Shown here: positions 1 to 10,164 of the stretch, in pieces | Layout: each line of letters opens with the position of its first letter | How positions within the stretch are numbered: position 1 is the first letter of the stretch | Source: Incurvaria masculella | Taxonomy: Eukaryota > Arthropoda > Insecta > Lepidoptera > Incurvariidae | DNA length: 64,000 nucleotides | NCBI GenBank assembly: GCA_946894095.1 | Contig: OX335642.1 | Coordinates: forward strand, 2,553,021-2,617,020 | Reading direction: 5' to 3' | Notes under the pieces: model-generated | Database searches by the model: none | Told to the model about the DNA's origin: nothing | What the model saw: the letters and a program-made list of their open reading frames with translations, nothing else | Translations under genes and position numbers: made by a program

Positions 1-636
1 ATTATTATTATTCCTTTCAGCTTCCAGGTAACACTATCTCAACATTACACTTCTTTGATTATTCGAGATCTCAAACTATGCGAATGCGATAAAATTAAAT
101 AATTTTCCTAGAACCTTATCTGAATTATCAGTTTCATCTCATATTGGAATTTCTTAGTCAGAATTTGGCTTACATTATATGGAGAATATCGGATGCTTCT
201 CGGAACCAATTGGGAGAATGTTTGGAGGTGAAATGGAATGGAATTCGAGGCATTTAATATCGGTATTTTCTGGGTAAAATTAATATTTCAGGGATTTAGT
301 TCGCGCACAAGCATGATTTACCCGAACGGATTAGATAACTTTAAAAGTGGTACAATAGACCAATTAAAATGAAATGTAATGGTAGGTTGTTATCTTAATC
401 ATGTCAGTCAGAATGCCTTAGCGTAGGAATAATAGGCAAAATCAGCGTCATTTAGTATGGACGCATAAATACTTTTTCTGACGTTTGTCAAAAGACGGAG
501 AGTCACTGCCGGAGAATCATATCTTCTATCACAATTATTTAACTAAATATAATTCTACTAGTAAAGATATAAATATAATTCTACTAGTAACTATCTTGCT
601 GTTTATCAGACCATTGAAAAATCAGCCCTCAATCGT
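1..636. other. Anonymous AT-rich sequence
   Basis: I see no coding frame, RNA gene or repeat that recurs elsewhere in the window. A short ATT run opens the segment. A short direct duplication (ATATAATTCTACTAGTAA) lies at about 547-590. Confidence 0.5.
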
Positions 637-700
637 CTAGAGAAGCCGAAATATAAGTATATCTAGGATTACAGGTTCAAATCCTGCTATAGAAAAAAAA
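637..700 (+). repeat. tRNA-like B-box fragment with A-rich tail
   Basis: The stretch around 668-690 contains GGTTCAAATCCTGC, a good tRNA T-arm / Pol III B-box, followed by an A run. It resembles the 3' half of the tRNA-like unit at 13394-13464 (shared TAGGATTAC and TTCAAATCCTGC or TTCGAATCCTGC). It is probably a fragment of a tRNA-derived SINE. No full cloverleaf can be drawn. Confidence 0.4.
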
Positions 701-740
701 ATATGCTAAAATGTAGGTATAGAGTTTTAACCTGAGAATA

Positions 741-880
741 AAATGAGCGGCTTTACATGCCAGAGGTCTGGGTTCAAATCTCAGCCCCGTTCATGCACCA
801 CTTTCTTTCACTATCTGAGTTGAATAAGTGCATTTCATCACGAATGCGAGCGTCCCGTGGTTCGATATCCATATAGATAG
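741..880 (+). repeat. SINE, tRNA-headed, 3'-truncated
   Basis: The head carries a B-box-like GGTTCAAATCTCAGCC, then CGTTCATGCACCACTTTC and the stretch containing GTGCATTTCATCACGAATGCG that links tRNA-type heads to the shared SINE body. The copy stops after TTCGATATCCATATAG, so the rest of the body and tail is missing. See 42629-43029 for the best full copy of this type. Confidence 0.65.
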
Positions 881-1398
881 TCATATTCAATGTGATAGCC
901 AGTAATAATATACGTCAATGGCGATCGCTGAACGTTTTTACTATTGAGATTTTCATACAAAAATACCATCCAAATTTCCGGCATTTCCGGTGGGTTTTAC
1001 TCAATTTTTCTTACGTACTAACCGGGTCGTGACAATAAAAAACAAAACAAAAACAATCCTATTTGGTACATTAATTCGGAAGTTATGGAATTAAATTTTT
1101 TTACAATTTTTTTTTTTAATTTTTTTTTATTTTGTTTGTTAATTTGTCATCAATATCGGGGCAAGAGATTTTTTTTTAGTTTAAAGTTTTTTAAACGTTT
1201 TTCTTTATTATTGATTACATTTTCTTGTTCGTACGTAAGGGTAATAAATGGGAATTGTTTTTGGGGGTAGCATAAGCATAAATAATATGTCTTATCATAT
1301 TTGAATGTGTTCGTATGTACCTATGTTACCGCTGTTAATTCTCTTAAATAAAATAAAAATAAAAAAAAACAAAAAAAAATACATTTCGGCGATTCATT

Positions 1399-1692
1399 AG
1401 GGTTCCGTACACAAAGGGTGCCAACGGAACCCTATTACTAAGCTTCCACTGTCCGTCTGTCCGTCCGTCCGTCCGTCCGTCCGTCCGTCCGTCCGTCTGT
1501 CACAGGGCTGTATCTCATGAACCGTAATAGGTAGGCTGCTGAAATTTTAAAAGTAATAAAAATTAAAGGAGATACAAAATACATTAAAAAAACCACCCCC
1601 ATACAAAAATCGTGATTTTTTGTGTTAAGTCTTGTACGATGGTACGGATCCCTTCGTGTGCGAGTCCGACTCGCACTTGGTCGGTTTTTTTT
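1399..1692 (+). repeat. R300 repeat, copy 1
   Basis: This is one of ten copies of a roughly 300-bp dispersed repeat. Shared landmarks in order: AGGGTTCCGTAC; the inverted echo ACGGAACCCT about 20 bp later, so a 5' hairpin is possible; ATTACTAAG; a (CCGT)n tract (about nine units here); CACAGGGCTGTATCTCATGA; a region containing CATACAAAAA; GGTACGG near the 3' end; then the palindrome GTGCGAGTCCGACTCGCAC and CTTGGTCGG followed by a T run. It has no coding capacity. It resembles microsatellite-associated repeats known from Lepidoptera (recalled, not checked). Confidence 0.85.
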
Positions 1693-2301
1693 AATTCTGG
1701 CTGGCTTCAGAAATCTATCTTTTAGTTAAAACGTATATTGGTAATTATTTTTTATTTTCTACCACCCGTTAATAGGAGAACAATTTGAGACGAATGCTTG
1801 TGACCAGACCATAAGAGTCGCTTTTTTTTGGTTTTTGCTCGGACTGTCCATACAGGGCTCAAAACATGAAGAACCCTCCATTTAAAACAAATTGAGTTAT
1901 TTATTAAGAATAACATTCTGTACTAAAATTTTTGCTACTCTGCTAAAAAGGTCTCTTCTAAAGAGGACCACTTATTCTTTCGATATGAAATGAATACAAA
2001 AGTATAGACTTTAATGTTTGACTTTAATGCTTTGTTGTTTTTAAAGCTTTTAAAGTTACCACTTGTATGCCCTGGAATCTTGCAAGTTAAATTTGATAAA
2101 CTTCCAATGACGGTATCGAGCTGAAATTTGGCACACACGTTAGTTCTCGTGACAATGCACGAATATTTATAAATATGCTATCAAACTAAAACGATTGCAA
2201 TAAAAAATAATAAGTGAAAAACATTTTTTTAAATAAACTGTTATTTAAAATTTTAGAGCATTTAAATAAAAACTTTTTTTTAATGTATAATATACTTGTC
2301 A
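1693..2301. other. Anonymous AT-rich spacer
   Basis: Nothing recognisable. A 67-aa open frame on the minus strand (1935-2138) shows no motif and lacks supporting context. Confidence 0.5.
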
Positions 2302-2686
2302 GCCTCAGTGTCCCAGTGGCGCGACACTTCGGCGATCGCTCTCCGAAGTTAAGCAACGCTAGGTCCGGTCTGGTCTTGGATGGGTGACCATTCGACCGTT
2401 GAAAGAGGCTGGCCGTGGTTCGGATTCCACGTTAAGCTGTAGGTCCCCTTCCTTACTTACTAGGTGGTAGGGTTTATCCCGCCCGGGCTGGTACCATCGC
2501 ATTGGATGAACGATGGTCGAAGCGGCAATGAAAATTGTCCGTGTTTTCCATCCAGTTCAATGTAGCCGTGCAATATAAGGAAGGTCCTGGCATGGCACCT
2601 AGTTCCCATGTGGTGTGTTGGGCTAATACCATGACAGAACTTGTGGTATTAGCCATCCATGTCCAGTCACATGAACAAAAAAAAAA
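2302..2686 (+). repeat. SINE, 5S-rRNA-headed, full length
   Basis: The copy starts GCCTCAGTGTCCCAGTGGCG. The head then carries the 5S internal-promoter pattern: a block like GAAGTTAAGCAACGC (5S A box) and TTGGATGGGTGACCA (5S C box). The shared body follows (GGCTGGCCGTGGTTCGGA, GTAGGTCCCCTTCCTTAC, GGTACCATCGCATTGGATGA, TGTTTTCCATCCAGTTCAAT, GTCCTGGCATGGCACC), then the tail GTCCAGTCACAT and an A-rich end. Near-identical full copies lie at 9777 and 59122. Short open frames here are conserved only because the SINE is. Confidence 0.85.
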
Positions 2687-2928
2687 CTTTTTTGAGTTCC
2701 TACAGCTCGGAAAGTAATACAACAGGTAATTTCCATGCATAGAATGGCTTTTGCCACGCGAATCTGAAACTTACTAACTATGGCAACTTCATTCGTCTTG
2801 TTTCCGCCTGCCTTAGCCGTTTCATCAAGTCATTATCGAATCGGATCAACAGTGTAACACCGATCAAGTTACATTCGGTTGAGTGACATACATATTTATG
2901 TACGTGTTGGCTCCTGGTGTCCTACCAG
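2687..2928. other. Spacer between SINE and foldback element
   Basis: No recognised feature. Confidence 0.4.
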
Positions 2929-3097
2929 CGAGCATGGAAGGCCGGGAGTAGCAACCTAAACTCGTTTGTGATCGTTGTCGAAATTTGGTTGAGCTCTTCG
3001 TTTCCACAGGTTTGCACTATTGAATAGAGCAGGCATTTGCGGGATACACTAAATCGCCCATCCATGGGATGTTATATCTTTGTAGATATCAATTTTT

Positions 3098-4639
3098 AAT
3101 GAAAATGAAATGAAATGAAAATATTCTTTATTGCTTACAACTATTACATAGTAAGCAAAGGCGAGCTTATTGCCAAAGGCAATCTTTAACAGCTTACCTT
3201 AATATTAGAAAATATATTAAGAGGTAGCAAGAAACAATAAATTACTTAAAACTAAGCACCATAATCACACTTAGAAAACATTAGATAACTTAAAACTATA
3301 TAAACAGAAAATATTTGATTGATTTAATTGTTATAACATGTCAAGTACCAGGATTTTAATTTTACCTTAAAAATAGACAAGGAAGCACTTTCCCTAATAG
3401 TAAGAGGCAATTGATTCCACAATCGTGCTGAGTGAACTGTAAAAGAACCCGAATAAGCAGTGGAAGAATGTGACGGAATAAGGAGCAGGAGATTATCTGC
3501 AGACCTAAGTGGTACACCATGAAAAGAGAGATATTCGAAGCGTTCTTTAAGATAAAGTGGGGATTTGGGATCATTTAAGATTAAGTAAAGAAGAGAGAGA
3601 ACATGCATATTACGCCTCTGGCGAATATTAAGCCATTTTAGTTTCGCACGATAGGTGGATATATGATCAAACTTCCTCAAACCAAAGATATAACGAATTC
3701 CATAATTAAGCAAGCGATCTAGTTTGTCTAGAAGCTCCTCGTTTAGGTTAAGATTACAGATGTCACCATAGTCTAAAATAGGATGAATTAGCGACTGAAC
3801 CAACTTGATTTTAGTTTCGATTGGTATGAGGCGATTGAGACGCCAGAGAGTGTGCATGGCTCCATATATTTTCCTGCAGACTTGACCCGTATGATAAACC
3901 CAAGACAGTGACTCGTCAAGGAAAATACCTAAATTTTTAACCCTTGAACTATAGGGTATAGTAATACCATTGTATAGGATAGGTGGGAGATTACTCTTAT
4001 CAATCTTTGCCAAGAGCTTGCCGCTACCAACAATCATGACCTGTGTTTTTGCTGGATTAACTTGAAGACCAAATCTTTCCGACCATTCATGAACTTCAGA
4101 TAAGTTTTTATTGACAAGATCAATGTTGAGATGCAGGTCATCAAGTGAGAAGTGTCGGTAAATTTGTAGATCATCTGCATACAGATGATAATGGCATGAA
4201 AGAATAGCGGCAAGTGTGTTGATAAAAATAAAAAAAAGAAGAGGAGAAAGGACACCGCCTTGAGGTACACCAGCCCTAATGTCACACCATTCCGAAAACT
4301 GGTTTTCATAGCGAACTTTTTGCTGTCGTTGACGAAGATAAGAATTAAACCAGCTGAGCCCCATTTTTGACACATTCATGGAAGATAAAATAGCTAATAG
4401 TATGTCGAAGTCAACTGTGTTAAAGGCATTACTAAAGTCCAGTAAAGTGATCAAGATGAGTTGTCTGTTATCCATAGCGTAACGTATGTCGTCTGTGACT
4501 TTAGTAAGAGCGGTAGTTGTGCTATGTGAGGTACGAAAACCGGATTGGAAAGGATTAAGAAGAGAATTACTGCAAAGGTACTCATTAAATTGGGAGTAAA
4601 CAAGGCGCTCGAGAACTTTGGAAAGAAAAGGGAGAATTT
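3098..4639 (-). mobile_element. 5'-truncated non-LTR retrotransposon (CR1/Jockey group)
   Basis: The element lies on the minus strand inside the loop of foldback FB-A. Its 3' end (low coordinates) is not poly-A. It ends in AATAAAG followed by repeats of the pentamer TTTCA (3098-3125). The 5' end is truncated within the reverse transcriptase domain: the open frame meets a stop in flanking FB-A DNA at 4638-4640. I saw no clear target-site duplication. Truncation plus a microsatellite-like tail is typical of target-primed reverse transcription by CR1-type elements. Clade placement is from overall protein look only. Confidence 0.8.
3324..4637 (-). CDS. Reverse transcriptase ORF2, C-terminal part (partial)
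   Basis: This is the remnant of the retrotransposon ORF2 protein, which copies element RNA into the chromosome. The frame is open from the truncation point (4637) to a stop near 3324. The first Met at 4475 is internal, not a true start. Numbering from that Met: motif A LLDFSNAFNTVD (12-22) with a catalytic Asp, motif B PQGGVLSP (71-78), motif C YADD (99-102). The C-terminal tail contains SGSFTVHSARLWNQLP, characteristic of CR1/Jockey-group ORF2 ends. Upstream of the Met the frame reads PFLSKVLERL and NPFQSGFR, RT motifs preceding motif A. The apurinic endonuclease domain is missing. The frame has no internal stops, so the insertion is fairly young. Confidence 0.85.
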   Translation of the reverse strand: MLPFLSKVLERLVYSQFNEYLCSNSLLNPFQSGFRTSHSTTTALTKVTDDIRYAMDNRQLILITLLDFSNAFNTVDFDILLAILSSMNVSKMGLSWFNSYLRQRQQKVRYENQFSEWCDIRAGVPQGGVLSPLLFFIFINTLAAILSCHYHLYADDLQIYRHFSLDDLHLNIDLVNKNLSEVHEWSERFGLQVNPAKTQVMIVGSGKLLAKIDKSNLPPILYNGITIPYSSRVKNLGIFLDESLSWVYHTGQVCRKIYGAMHTLWRLNRLIPIETKIKLVQSLIHPILDYGDICNLNLNEELLDKLDRLLNYGIRYIFGLRKFDHISTYRAKLKWLNIRQRRNMHVLSLLYLILNDPKSPLYLKERFEYLSFHGVPLRSADNLLLLIPSHSSTAYSGSFTVHSARLWNQLPLTIRESASLSIFKVKLKSWYLTCYNN

Positions 4640-5220
4640 AACACATGTATATTATTAAATATTTCTACACAAATATTAAAATCCATGGATTTTGTGTATT
4701 CCACAAATGCCTGCTCTATTCAATGGTGTCAACCTGTGGTATCGAACAGCTCAGCGAAATTTCGATAAGTGATTTGTACTCGTAGTCTCTATTACGAGTT
4801 ACAATTCACCTATCGAAACATCGCTTAGATCATCGATGCCGCAGGTTTACATAATTGAATATAGCAGAGATAGATATTTGTATTACTTATTTAATATTTC
4901 TACAAAAATATAAAAATCCATGGACTGGCGATATAGTGTATGCCTCAAATGCCTGCTCTATTCAATTATTTAAGGATCTTAGCGATTTTTCGATAAGTGA
5001 TTTGTAAATAGTAATATAGGTTTTGATTCTCTCGAGTTCTAATGACACATAGGAACACGTAAGAAATTCAAAGGACGCTATTTAGTGCTACGAACATTCG
5101 ATTTTCCGCGTCCTGAATTTGTAAGCACACTAACTACAAACTGACGTTTTCCACTAACTCGTGGCTACGCTGCCTCCATAGAAATTAATTTCGATCGCTA
5201 CCCCCGTCCTTCCATGCTCG

Positions 5221-5881
5221 CTGCCTCCTACAGTCAACGGATCCGGCCATATGGGAAGCCGAAACCAGCCGCATCCGGGCTGAAGGTGGATTCAGGATTC
5301 CTGGAAAACTGCAACCCTAGCCTCTCTTCGAGCTGCAGATTGGAGAGCCTGTTGCTCTGATGTGACTAGTGACAAGTGACAAATAACTGAGCAAACAGAA
5401 GATAAATTCATCAGGTGTACGTGGGGCATAAGGAAAACTGGAACTTGCCACCAATTATGAAATTAATACAAAAAATTACGAGATTTGAAATTAGAACTCA
5501 ATAAAAACATGTTACTTTTTTGCTTGGCCGATTGTCATTTGTCTTTTCACCGTGGCTCCATCTTGAATATTGTATTTTCAACCCAATTTAACTCGAGAAC
5601 CAAAAATATTCTATATTTTTACCATTTTCAGTAAGTGAGAGAGTTTATTTGTATTGCGATGTTTATTTACAGTGTTACCACAGTAACGGGAAATGATTGA
5701 TTTTGTTGCTGATAATAGTACGTGTTACTGTAATATTGACAATAGCCGATCCCGTAATCACAATATTCCAGTATTTCCTTCAATTCCCACAAATGAATAA
5801 GGTGTCATTTGTTTCTGTCTCAATAAGTTGTTTTACAAAATAAGGCCAAGGCGCATAAACGCAACGGTAATTATTCATCTA
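5221..5881. other. Anonymous spacer
   Basis: Nothing I can name. Codon-like stretches are absent and no repeat of the window recurs here. Confidence 0.4.
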
Positions 5882-6427
5882 TGGTGCAACTGTTCTCAGT
5901 TTTAGCACAGTTAAAGTTAAGTCATTTATGGTAAAACATTTCTCATTGCTATTAGTGTATTATGGTAGCATCTATGAATGAGCTGAAACAGTTAATAATA
6001 AACAGTTTTTTTAACTGATTGAAAAGTAACGCTTGGTGATAATAACATAATGAGGTAATCGAGTTCCATACCATGGCTCGTGCCTGCTTCTAAAAATAAC
6101 AGCCGCCTTGCAACGTTTAAATTTAAATAACGAGGAAATCGGTTACTCTGAGTGAAAACAGTTAGTCTTAAACATTAAATGTTACTGTCCTTTAACCGTT
6201 TTTTTACCTGTGTGCAAAAACTGTTTTCTATAACTGTTGCCCTAACTGTGTGAAAACTGTTTTTAGCTTTAGTATTTTTTCTATTCATATATTCGTCTTA
6301 TATTCAATCAGAAGGTAGTGTCCAATCTGTCAAAACTTATGTTCCTTTTACCATACTAAAATACATAAAAATACTTTACCATAAATGACTTAATTTTAGC
6401 TGTGCTAAAACAGTGAACAGTTGAAAC
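5882..6427. mobile_element. Foldback element FB-D rich in AACAGTT/AACTGTT
   Basis: The left arm (CAACTGTTCTCAGTTTTAGC through TTAAGTCATTTATGGTAAA, 5887-5940) is repeated inverted at the right (TTTACCATAAATGACTTAA through GTGAACAGTTG, about 6375-6425), giving arms of about 50 bp. The interior is dotted with AACAGTT / AACTGTT heptamers. No coding capacity. Non-autonomous foldback or MITE. Confidence 0.65.
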
Positions 6428-7252
6428 ATTTTTTTCAGTCTTCACTCAAAATGTAATGACAAATTGTCTTTCCTCTCGGACAAATTTCTCGCACGTCTGT
6501 GAAGTAGGCTGCTTCCGGATAAAGTCCTCATCCCATTGTGTTGTGCCCTCAGCGTCGGGTTACGTTGGAATATCCTGGTGGAGGTTAGATTAAGAGGCGA
6601 AAGATATATACATTCATCACTCAACGGCTCCGTTTATAGATGAACGTTCCAGAGAGATTCAACAGGATAAAAAAAAACGGCATTTCAGCAGTTTGCCTCT
6701 GAGAACGTAACAATTTAAAATAAGAACGAATGTATATATTTATGGTGAGGTTAGGTTAGCGTAACGGTTAAATTTTAATACATTTTATTTCGTTATGATA
6801 AATAATAAACACTCACACAAAAAACATATCTCGATACGACGTCACATCAGACAAATTGTCTCATAGGTTTGAAAATGACTTCAAACCTTGAAAATGACCC
6901 TACTCACGTTCAAACATTTTGTCGGTCGATACACGGTGAATTTTTCAAGTGTGCCTTTATGGCCAAACCCTAAACGAGGCTCGATTATGATAAAAACTTA
7001 AACTGGATCATTGGTTTTAAAAAAAAAAATATTTTTCTATCTTAGAATCGAACTTGTGGATTTTGAGAAAAAACACTCTGTATTATTGCTTCAACCAATA
7101 GTGATCCACTGGAAAAAAGTATGATTTCAATAATATATTTAATTCTGATTTAGTTTTTAACCGACTTCTTATAAAAGTTGGCCTCGTCACTCCTTTGAGT
7201 GTTTATCGACACTTCTTATAGCTTAAGATTTGGCCAAGTAGGTTCCGTTTTT
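6428..7252. other. Anonymous AT-rich spacer
   Basis: One 60-aa frame on the minus strand (6442-6624) has no motif. A short GGTTAGGTTAG telomere-like stretch occurs near 6750. Otherwise nothing seen. Confidence 0.4.
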
Positions 7253-7564
7253 AGGGTTCCGTACCCAACGGGTGAAAACGGAACCCTATTACTAAGCCTC
7301 CACTGTCGGTCCGTCCGTCCGTCCGTCCGTCCGTCCGTCTGTATCTCATGGCCACAGGGCTGTATCTCATGAACCGTTACAGGTAGGAAGCTGAAATTTT
7401 CACAGATTATGTATTTATTTTGCCGCTAAAACAACAAATAGGTAACATTAAATAATAATGAAAATTAAAGGGCCCATGGAAAAAATGTGATTTTTTGTGG
7501 TAAATCTTGTAAGATGGTACGGAACCCTTCGTGTGCGAGTCCGACTCGCACTTGGCCGGTTTTT
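7253..7564 (+). repeat. R300 repeat, copy 2
   Basis: A near-complete copy. It has the 5' hairpin pair AGGGTTCCGTAC / ACGGAACCCT, a short CCGT tract, and a small local duplication of CTGTATCTCATG right after the tract. The 3' end has GTGCGAGTCCGACTCGCAC, then CTTGGCCGG and a T run. Confidence 0.85.
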
Positions 7565-7654
7565 CCAAAACGAAGAAAACGAACCCGTATAGGATCACTT
7601 CACTGAACGACCCCTTCGTGGAGGTATTAATATTAATATAAACATCTTCAAATT

Positions 7655-7812
7655 GTTCATGCAGTACTTTCTTTCTTTCGATTTGGATAAGTGCATTTCC
7701 TCGCGAATGCAATCCATTCCATGGTTCCGAATGTATATAAAACTGTAGGTCCTCTTCCTCTAATAGATAGTAAAGTTTAAGCCTGCTTAGTTTAGTATCA
7801 TCGCATTGGATT
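7655..7812 (+). repeat. SINE body fragment (tRNA-type linker)
   Basis: Diverged copy: TTCATGCAGTACTTTC, then GTGCATTTCCTCGCGAATGC, TTCCATGGTTC and ATCATCGCATTGGATT match the tRNA-headed SINE linker and body. The head and the 3' half are missing. Confidence 0.6.
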
Positions 7813-7974
7813 GCATTCTTCTGAAATACCTTCATTTCAGAATCCACTTTTTTGGCTCATTCTATGATGATTATGTCACTGTGATATTATTCATCTATGA
7901 CCCGTAAAAAAAACTTAACAAAGAAGCATTTTCCACAACATTCCAACCCTATATCAGTCTAGCACAGCAAGCAA

Positions 7975-8470
7975 ACAGCGAGCATGGAAGCACGGAAGTA
8001 CCAACCGGAACTCGTTTTCGGCTGCATAGCCACTTTTACACAAAATGGCGGAAGTTCCGGTGCGAGCGTTCGCTTACGAATTCGCGCACTACTGATTTTC
8101 TCGAGTTCCAACGACACGCAAGAACTTTACACCGTCCCTAATTCTTAAGAATGGCCCGTAAGCTATGCTCGCCATGCAAACGTAGTTCACTAATCATTTG
8201 AAAACCACTACGCAGATACCTTCACCGAAAAAACAAAAACATGCTGACAAAGATATTTTTTACCTGATTACGGACACCAAATATCAAGTAAATTGGAACA
8301 GTGGTTTGTGTGGGGAGTGTGATTTTCTGATGCTTAGCGAACTCAAAAAAAGTTAGACATTCTCCACTAAGTCGTGGCCACGCTGCAGCATACGAATGAG
8401 TTTCGGTCGCATCTCCCGTCCTACTATGCTCGTAGTTCTTACGTATCACTGGGACTCCCGAAAATCAGTA
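7975..8470. mobile_element. FB-A copy interrupted by FB-C
   Basis: The left end GCGAGCATGGAAGCACGG (about 7978) and the right end CCGTCCTACTATGCTCG (about 8427-8443) are the FB-A termini. Inner blocks GTTCGCTTACGAATTC and CTCGAGTTCC match the copies at 5022-5150 and 60797-60900. A smaller foldback (8141-8345) sits inside it. Confidence 0.55.
8141..8345. mobile_element. Foldback FB-C, internally deleted copy
   Basis: Shares GGCCCGTAAGCTATGCTC, GTAGTTCACTAATCATTTG, ACCAAATATCAAGT and TTTTCTGATGCTTA with the longer copy at 36010-36390. It lies inside an FB-A copy, so it inserted later. Confidence 0.6.
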
Positions 8471-9190
8471 GTAAATTAATTCATCTGCCACGTTTGGATG
8501 TAAAAGTGGATATATATTATTCCGGTTCAATTCCGATGTTGGTTAAAGTACGAAATTATTTTTTTCTGGAATTTTATTTGATTTCTGCACCTCTAGTAAC
8601 GTTGAGTGCTCTAATTAAGAGTCGATGCCAAGAAAAAAATATGAACTATACATTTTTTTTTTTGGTGAAAAAATAGTAAAAATAATATGTTAAGGTGATT
8701 TTTTTTCTTGCCATATACTCGAAATAAGTGACTCGACAACGGTAAATCTTCGAAATTTTATTAGCCTTCTAGGAAAAAAGTATTTCGGACTTTAACTAAC
8801 GTCGGGCTTAACCATAGCAGATACACCGCCGCGATGCAAACGCGTTTCGATTGCTACTTCCTTCCTTCCATGCTCGCGGGCCCGGCACAGCTAACAAACG
8901 ACGATGGCCACGCCGTGCCAGAGCAGGGACAGTTCGTTTGCGATATTGGCTGCGTTCCAGAGTAGTGTTCCCAGGGGTGGTGCAGGAGCCAGCTCGCCTT
9001 CTCGTTTACTCTTCCGCTTGATCCGTGGGAATGGTCCCATTTTGATACCTAATTCGGGGCAGAACATTTGGTCCACTTTTCCAAAAGAACAGAATGAAGT
9101 CAGTTATTATACCCTGTTACAACAGGGTTTCGTATCATCTTCGCAGTTATAACTTAATTTAAGGTAAACAAAACGCACTATTTTTTGCCA
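8471..9190. other. Spacer with an FB-A end fragment
   Basis: The stretch 8826-8878 (GTTTCGATTGCTACTTCC through TTCCATGCTCG) is a lone FB-A right end. The 100-aa frame at 8374-8676 overlaps FB-A sequence and looks fortuitous. Nothing else recognised. Confidence 0.4.
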
Positions 9191-9485
9191 TCACATCAAT
9201 CATGGAATGCGAGTTGCTGCATGGTTCGGAATCCATGTAAAACGGTATGTCCCCTTGCCCTACTAGGTGATAGGGTCAAGCCCATTCAGATGAAAAGACG
9301 CTCGAAGCGGCATTCAATAAATTTTCGATTGCCGTTGGATCCAGTTCATTGTAGCCGTGCTCATAAAGGGAAGGTCCTGGCATGGCACCTAATTCCTTCG
9401 GGAATTTGATGAATTGGGCTAATATCATAACGGTAGTTGTGTGGTATTAGAAATTCATGTCAGCATGTCAGGTTGCATAAAAACA
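9191..9485 (+). repeat. SINE body and tail, head missing
   Basis: Begins at CATCACATCAATCATGGAAT (a diverged linker), runs through CATGGTTCGGAATCCATG, GTCCTGGCATGGCACC and TAATTCCTTCGGGAAT to GTCAGGTTGCATAAAAAC. The ACCTAATTCCTTCGGGAA variant marks the subfamily that carries tRNA-type heads. Confidence 0.75.
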
Positions 9486-9776
9486 ATTATTACGATATTA
9501 CTCTCGAGATACAGGTCCAACACTCACATTGCACTAGATCGATACGGGAGCAAGATTTAATCCCCAAACCACAAATTACTATGCAACAAGAACGCTTGAT
9601 AATACTGTACCTAAATTATTTAACCTAATTTCACTGAGCGTAAGAAGCCCATCCAGAATTGTAACTTGTAAAACGTTTAAATTAATGATTATCTTAAAAA
9701 ATAAAAAATATATAATAATAATGATTTATTTATTTAAATTTGTTTAGTACAAAAGAACATAGTAACATAGGTGTCA

Positions 9777-10164
9777 GCCTCAGTGGCCCAGTGGCGCGAC
9801 ACTTCGGCGATCGCTCTTCGAAGTTAAGCAACGCTGGGTCCGGTCTGGTCTTGGATGGGTGACCATTAGACCGTTGAGAGAGGCTGGCCGTGGTTCGGAT
9901 TCCACGTTAAACTGTAGGTCCCCCTCCTTACTTACTAGGTAAGGAGGGGGTACCATCCCGCCCGGGTTGGTACCATCGCATTGAATGAACGATGGTCAAA
10001 GCGGCAATGAAAATTGTCCGTGTTTTCCATCCAGTTCAATGTAGCCGGTCAATATAAGGAAGGCCCTGGCATGGCACCTAGTTCCCATGTGGTGTGTTGG
10101 GCTAAGACCATGACAGAAGGTGTGGTATTAGCAATCATGTCCAGTCACATAAAAAAAAAAAAAA
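9777..10164 (+). repeat. SINE, 5S-rRNA-headed, full length
   Basis: Complete copy from GCCTCAGTGGCCCAGTGG to a pure A run of 14. The 5S A-box-like GAAGTTAAGCAACGC and C-box-like TTGGATGGGTGACCA are intact. A small local palindrome (CCTTACTTACTAGGTAAGG) replaces the usual GGTGGTAGGG stretch of the body. Little divergence from 2302 and 59122 suggests recent spread. Confidence 0.88.

Larger units (their letters stand above)
2929..5220. mobile_element. Foldback element FB-A split by a retrotransposon
   Basis: The left end CGAGCATGGAAGG at 2929 is matched in inverted orientation at the right end (CCTTCCATGCTCG, ending 5220), and similarity extends some 30 bp inward (AGTAGCAAC, AAACTCG versus CGATCGCTAC). 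A second nested inverted pair (GAGCAGGCATTTG near 3025; CAAATGCCTGCTC near 4706) lies further in. A uninterrupted cousin of the inner part lies at 39083-39300. Removing the retrotransposon at 3098-4639 leaves about 750 bp. The region 4898-4975 repeats part of the inner arm. No transposase is present, so it is non-autonomous. Confidence 0.65.

Noticed and set aside
2535..2717. A protein frame (MSVFSIQFN...) recurring at 2535, 10014, 53453 and 59355
   Set aside because: All four lie on the same stretch of the SINE body. They are alike because the SINE copies are alike; the frame is short and varies at its end with the flank.
7407..7847. 146-codon minus-strand frame as a gene
   Set aside because: It runs across an R300 3' part and a SINE fragment; both halves are repeat sequence.
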